In this document: piece by piece, positions 12,571-14,910 of the stretch
Position numbering within the stretch: position 1 is the first letter of the stretch
How the letters are laid out: every line of letters starts with the position of its first letter
Source: Candidatus Woesearchaeota archaeon
GTDB taxonomy: Archaea > Nanobdellota > Nanobdellia > Woesearchaeales > 21-14-0-10-32-9
Reading direction: 5' to 3'
DNA length: 14,910 nt
Assembly (NCBI GenBank): GCA_007117145.1
Contig: SKHC01000014.1
Location: 1-14,910 of the forward strand
The notes under the pieces: generated by a model
Seen by the model: the letters and a program-made list of their open reading frames with translations, nothing else
The model's database searches: none
What the model was told of the DNA's origin: nothing
Translations under genes and position numbers: made by a program

Positions 12571-14079
12571 ATGAATAAATTAAACCTTGTATTTAGTGCA
12601 TTGTTAGCTTTACCTGGCGTTAGCGCTCAAGGTTTACCAGTTCCTGACGTTTTAGATAATACTATAAGATCAATATTTACAGGTTCTGTTGACCTTGCTT
12701 ATCAAAGACTAATTATTTTTATTGGTGTTTTCACGATTTTTTATGCTGTGATGCACATGCTTCCTTTTGCTCGTGGAGGTTCTGGGTATGATAGTGTTTC
12801 TGCTCCTAAAGGAATTACTATAACTTTATCTTTAGTTCTTTCAGGTATCGCAACGTTTACTATGCCTGAGAATTTGGTTGAAACAATTTTCAACCTCTAT
12901 AGTGGCTTGTTTGGAGTTGTTTTGCTCTTTGGTCCTGTTCTGTGGTTGTTATATATTACTTTTAAGTACATCCCTGGAGATACTCGTGGAGGTCATTTTG
13001 CCAGGTTTTTCTTTTTAGCCATTATCGGACTGATTTTAATGGCGGAGGAGTTGATTTTAAGAATTCCTTTATTAGAACAAATTGGAGCTATGAGTTATTT
13101 GCAATTAGTTGGTATAATCATCTTATTCATAGCATTTTACAACTTAGCTCAAACATTCACTTCAGGCAGTTCAGATAGCATTAGTAGTTCTAGTACTCCC
13201 TCAAATACTAATTACAAAGACTTGTTTAAACCTAACAATAGTTCTAATTCACCTGAAGTTGACGATGAAAAAATGTCAATGGATGAAGAGATGAACACCG
13301 AAAAAGATTTTGAAGATCTAGAAGAGACAGAAAAAAAGATAGAACAAACAGAAGAAAAACAAGGAGAGGAACTAGAAAAAGAGACAAAAAACTCAATCGA
13401 AGCCCTTAAAAAAATGACGGAAGGAGGTTCAGTAACTGATGCACTTAAAACTCTAGAAAAAGAACTAAACAAAATAAAAACAGCCTTTAGAAATATTCCA
13501 GATCCTTCGGAACAAACACTTATCTATCAAAAAGAATATAGAGCTTTGTTAAAATTAACTGATTTGCTTGACAGAAGAATAAAAATTAAGAATTTTATCA
13601 CAAAAGAATTAGAAAATCAAGCAAATAAAAATCCAGAAAAAAATAAGGCAGATAAGATAGCACAAGACCTTCAAAAACAAAGAGACCTACTAAACAAATA
13701 TCAAAAGAGTCGTAAATTAGTAGAAGGACTAACGTTTAAGATTACACAGAGATTTAATAATAATCAAAAAGTATATGCAGAGTACGATTTAATAAGGCAA
13801 AACATAGTTGCAGCCTTTAATAACCAAAATAAACTAATAGCAGAAGTTAGAAACTCAAAAATAAATGTTGAACAACAAAGAATATCTTTGCAAAACTTCA
13901 GTACAACTCAACAAAAAATATTCGAGCAATTATATAAGGAAATCTCCTTGTTTAACCAAAGTATACAAGATATGAAACTTGCAAAAACCACTCTAGATAA
14001 ATTGATTAACGAATTCAGAAATGACTCAGCAAAACACATTCGAGCTGAACACACAATTATGAGGAATAGAACTAAGTAA
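12571..14079 (+). CDS. Signal-peptide, five-helix membrane protein with long cytoplasmic coiled-coil tail (paralogue 1)
   Basis: This 502-residue protein of unknown family begins with a signal peptide (1-20, ending LPGVSAQ), predicted to be cut after Ala19 or Gln20. Five membrane helices follow (about 44-65, 80-98, 106-130, 144-163 and 175-195). The loops near 66-79 and 131-142 carry the basic residues, which by the positive-inside rule puts the C-terminus in the cytoplasm. A Ser/Thr/Asn-rich linker (197-228) and an acidic stretch (229-262) lead to about 240 residues of charged, Gln/Asn/Lys-rich helix predicted as coiled coil. The first 196 residues are clearly related to the next gene. A short AGGT precedes the ATG. 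The membrane half is T-rich and the tail A-rich in DNA, which follows amino-acid content rather than showing transfer. Confidence 0.85.
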   Translation: MNKLNLVFSALLALPGVSAQGLPVPDVLDNTIRSIFTGSVDLAYQRLIIFIGVFTIFYAVMHMLPFARGGSGYDSVSAPKGITITLSLVLSGIATFTMPENLVETIFNLYSGLFGVVLLFGPVLWLLYITFKYIPGDTRGGHFARFFFLAIIGLILMAEELILRIPLLEQIGAMSYLQLVGIIILFIAFYNLAQTFTSGSSDSISSSSTPSNTNYKDLFKPNNSSNSPEVDDEKMSMDEEMNTEKDFEDLEETEKKIEQTEEKQGEELEKETKNSIEALKKMTEGGSVTDALKTLEKELNKIKTAFRNIPDPSEQTLIYQKEYRALLKLTDLLDRRIKIKNFITKELENQANKNPEKNKADKIAQDLQKQRDLLNKYQKSRKLVEGLTFKITQRFNNNQKVYAEYDLIRQNIVAAFNNQNKLIAEVRNSKINVEQQRISLQNFSTTQQKIFEQLYKEISLFNQSIQDMKLAKTTLDKLINEFRNDSAKHIRAEHTIMRNRTK

Positions 14080-14080
14080 A

Positions 14081-14910
14081 ATGAAAAAACTTAACTTACT
14101 ATTGGGATTTATTTTAGCACTGCCCGCAGTTAGTGCACAAGGAATGCCTCTTCCAAGCATGTTAGATAGTACTTTAAGAGGATTATTTGGCGGTGTTACA
14201 GACATTGTTTATCTTAGAATAATTCTATTCATAGGTGTCTTCACAATTTTCTACGCAGCTCTTTTCTTACTTCCCGTACTTCAAAGAAGAGATGGTAAAG
14301 GTCCAACTAAAGGCATTACTATAACTTTAGCTTTGGCATTAGCAGCAATAGCTACATTTACCATGGACGATACTTTAGTCCTTGCAATATTTAATGTTTA
14401 CAGCGGGTTGTTTGGTTTATTTCTTATATTCATTCCGGCTTTTCTTATAATTTATTTTAGCTTCGCAGTAATTGAAGGAGGTAATAAAGGAGGTCATTTC
14501 ATCAGGTTCATACTACTAGGTGTTGTGAGTGCCTTGCTTATGTCAAAAGAATTGCTAAGCCAAATAAGTGTTATAAATAATATTGGCGCTACCACTTACA
14601 TTGAGTTTGGTGGATTTATCATTTTCGTCTTTGCAGTAATCGAATTGTTTAAAGCGTTTGGAGCTAAAGCAGCAGGAGATCCTGAAACCTCATCTGATTC
14701 TAACTCAATGGCTGACTTTGGCAAAGGAATGTCTGATTGGTTAAGTAGTAGAAAACAAAGTAAAGAAGAAAACAGACAAGAGCAACAAGCAAGGCTTCAG
14801 CAAAGAGAAGCTCAAAGGGCAGAGAATCTAAGACAAGTTGGAAAAGATATTGCAAGCCTTGAAATTCAAGAATCTACAGATTTGGCTAGGTTAAAGAAGC
14901 TAATTAAGAC
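14081..14910 (+). CDS. Signal-peptide, five-helix membrane protein with helical tail (paralogue 2; 3' end beyond window)
   Basis: The frame opens at the ATG one base after the previous stop and stays open to the window end (276 codons seen, no stop). The first 195 residues match paralogue 1 in order and spacing: signal peptide ending ALPAVSAQG, LRIILFIGVFTIFYA (45-59), KGITITLALALAAIATFTM (77-95), IFNVYSGLFG (103-112) and GGHFIRF (137-143). About three fifths of the first 60 residues are identical by eye count. From about 196 on it diverges into an Arg/Gln/Glu-rich tail (SRKQSKEENRQEQQARLQQR) predicted as a long helix or coiled coil. The start is fixed by the match to paralogue 1. Identity is unknown; the gene pair is a tandem duplication with different tails. 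Confidence 0.85.
   Translation, partial: MKKLNLLLGFILALPAVSAQGMPLPSMLDSTLRGLFGGVTDIVYLRIILFIGVFTIFYAALFLLPVLQRRDGKGPTKGITITLALALAAIATFTMDDTLVLAIFNVYSGLFGLFLIFIPAFLIIYFSFAVIEGGNKGGHFIRFILLGVVSALLMSKELLSQISVINNIGATTYIEFGGFIIFVFAVIELFKAFGAKAAGDPETSSDSNSMADFGKGMSDWLSSRKQSKEENRQEQQARLQQREAQRAENLRQVGKDIASLEIQESTDLARLKKLIK

Noticed and set aside
13212..13472. Minus-strand Ser/Phe-rich frame inside paralogue 1
   Set aside because: It is the complement of the GAA/AAA-rich coiled-coil coding region, a usual artefact of Glu/Lys repeats.
1..14910. CRISPR array, tRNA or rRNA genes, insertion sequences, integrase or attachment sites
   Set aside because: No regularly spaced repeats, no tRNA-like cloverleaf in the short intergenic gaps, and no transposase or integrase motifs were found; almost all of the window is coding.
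12571..14910. Type IV secretion (VirB6/TrbL-like) or pilin identity for the tandem membrane proteins
   Set aside because: Signal peptide plus several helices is only a general likeness. No VirB4/VirD4-type ATPase, pilin motif or other secretion gene is present in the window.

Overview
The window looks archaeal, most likely from a small-genome DPANN lineage (Woesearchaeota/Pacearchaeota-like). It encodes the archaeal/eukaryotic ribosomal proteins L10e and L35Ae, a NOG1-type GTPase, a membrane-anchored archaeal LonB protease, an archaeal Ogg2 glycosylase and an AlaX editing protein. Most genes have an archaeal TATA element centred about 25-30 bases before the start codon, which implies leaderless mRNAs. 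The DNA is AT-rich and nearly every base is coding. No tRNA, rRNA, insertion sequence or CRISPR was seen. The lineage is inferred from gene content, not from a tree.

Bases 1-6600 are mostly conserved housekeeping genes in alternating orientation. They are the 3' end of a DHH phosphoesterase, NOG1 GTPase, L10e, a small coiled-coil protein, an alaX gene broken by one in-frame TAA, endonuclease III, Ogg2, a small unknown protein, a YihY/BrkB membrane protein, a lipoprotein cyclophilin and a small membrane-anchored protein. Two divergent pairs (alaX/nth and yihY/cyclophilin) appear to share one near-symmetric TATA box midway between start codons about 50 bases apart. All four convergent pairs have stop codons that overlap or touch.

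Bases 6600-11050 hold lonB, then a two-gene unit of an unknown 178-residue protein and a large PhoH-like NTPase with a new N-terminal half and an atypical Walker B, then L35Ae.

Bases 11046-14910 hold the least familiar locus: two divergent operons of membrane and coiled-coil proteins. Leftward run a coiled-coil/4-TM protein (possibly DUF2391) and a soluble coiled-coil protein. Rightward run a 4-TM protein and two tandem paralogues. Each paralogue has a signal peptide, five predicted membrane helices and a cytoplasmic tail; the tails are unrelated in sequence. The second paralogue runs off the window. This locus and the PhoH-like unit are the best candidates for undescribed systems; no function is claimed for either beyond what the sequence shows.
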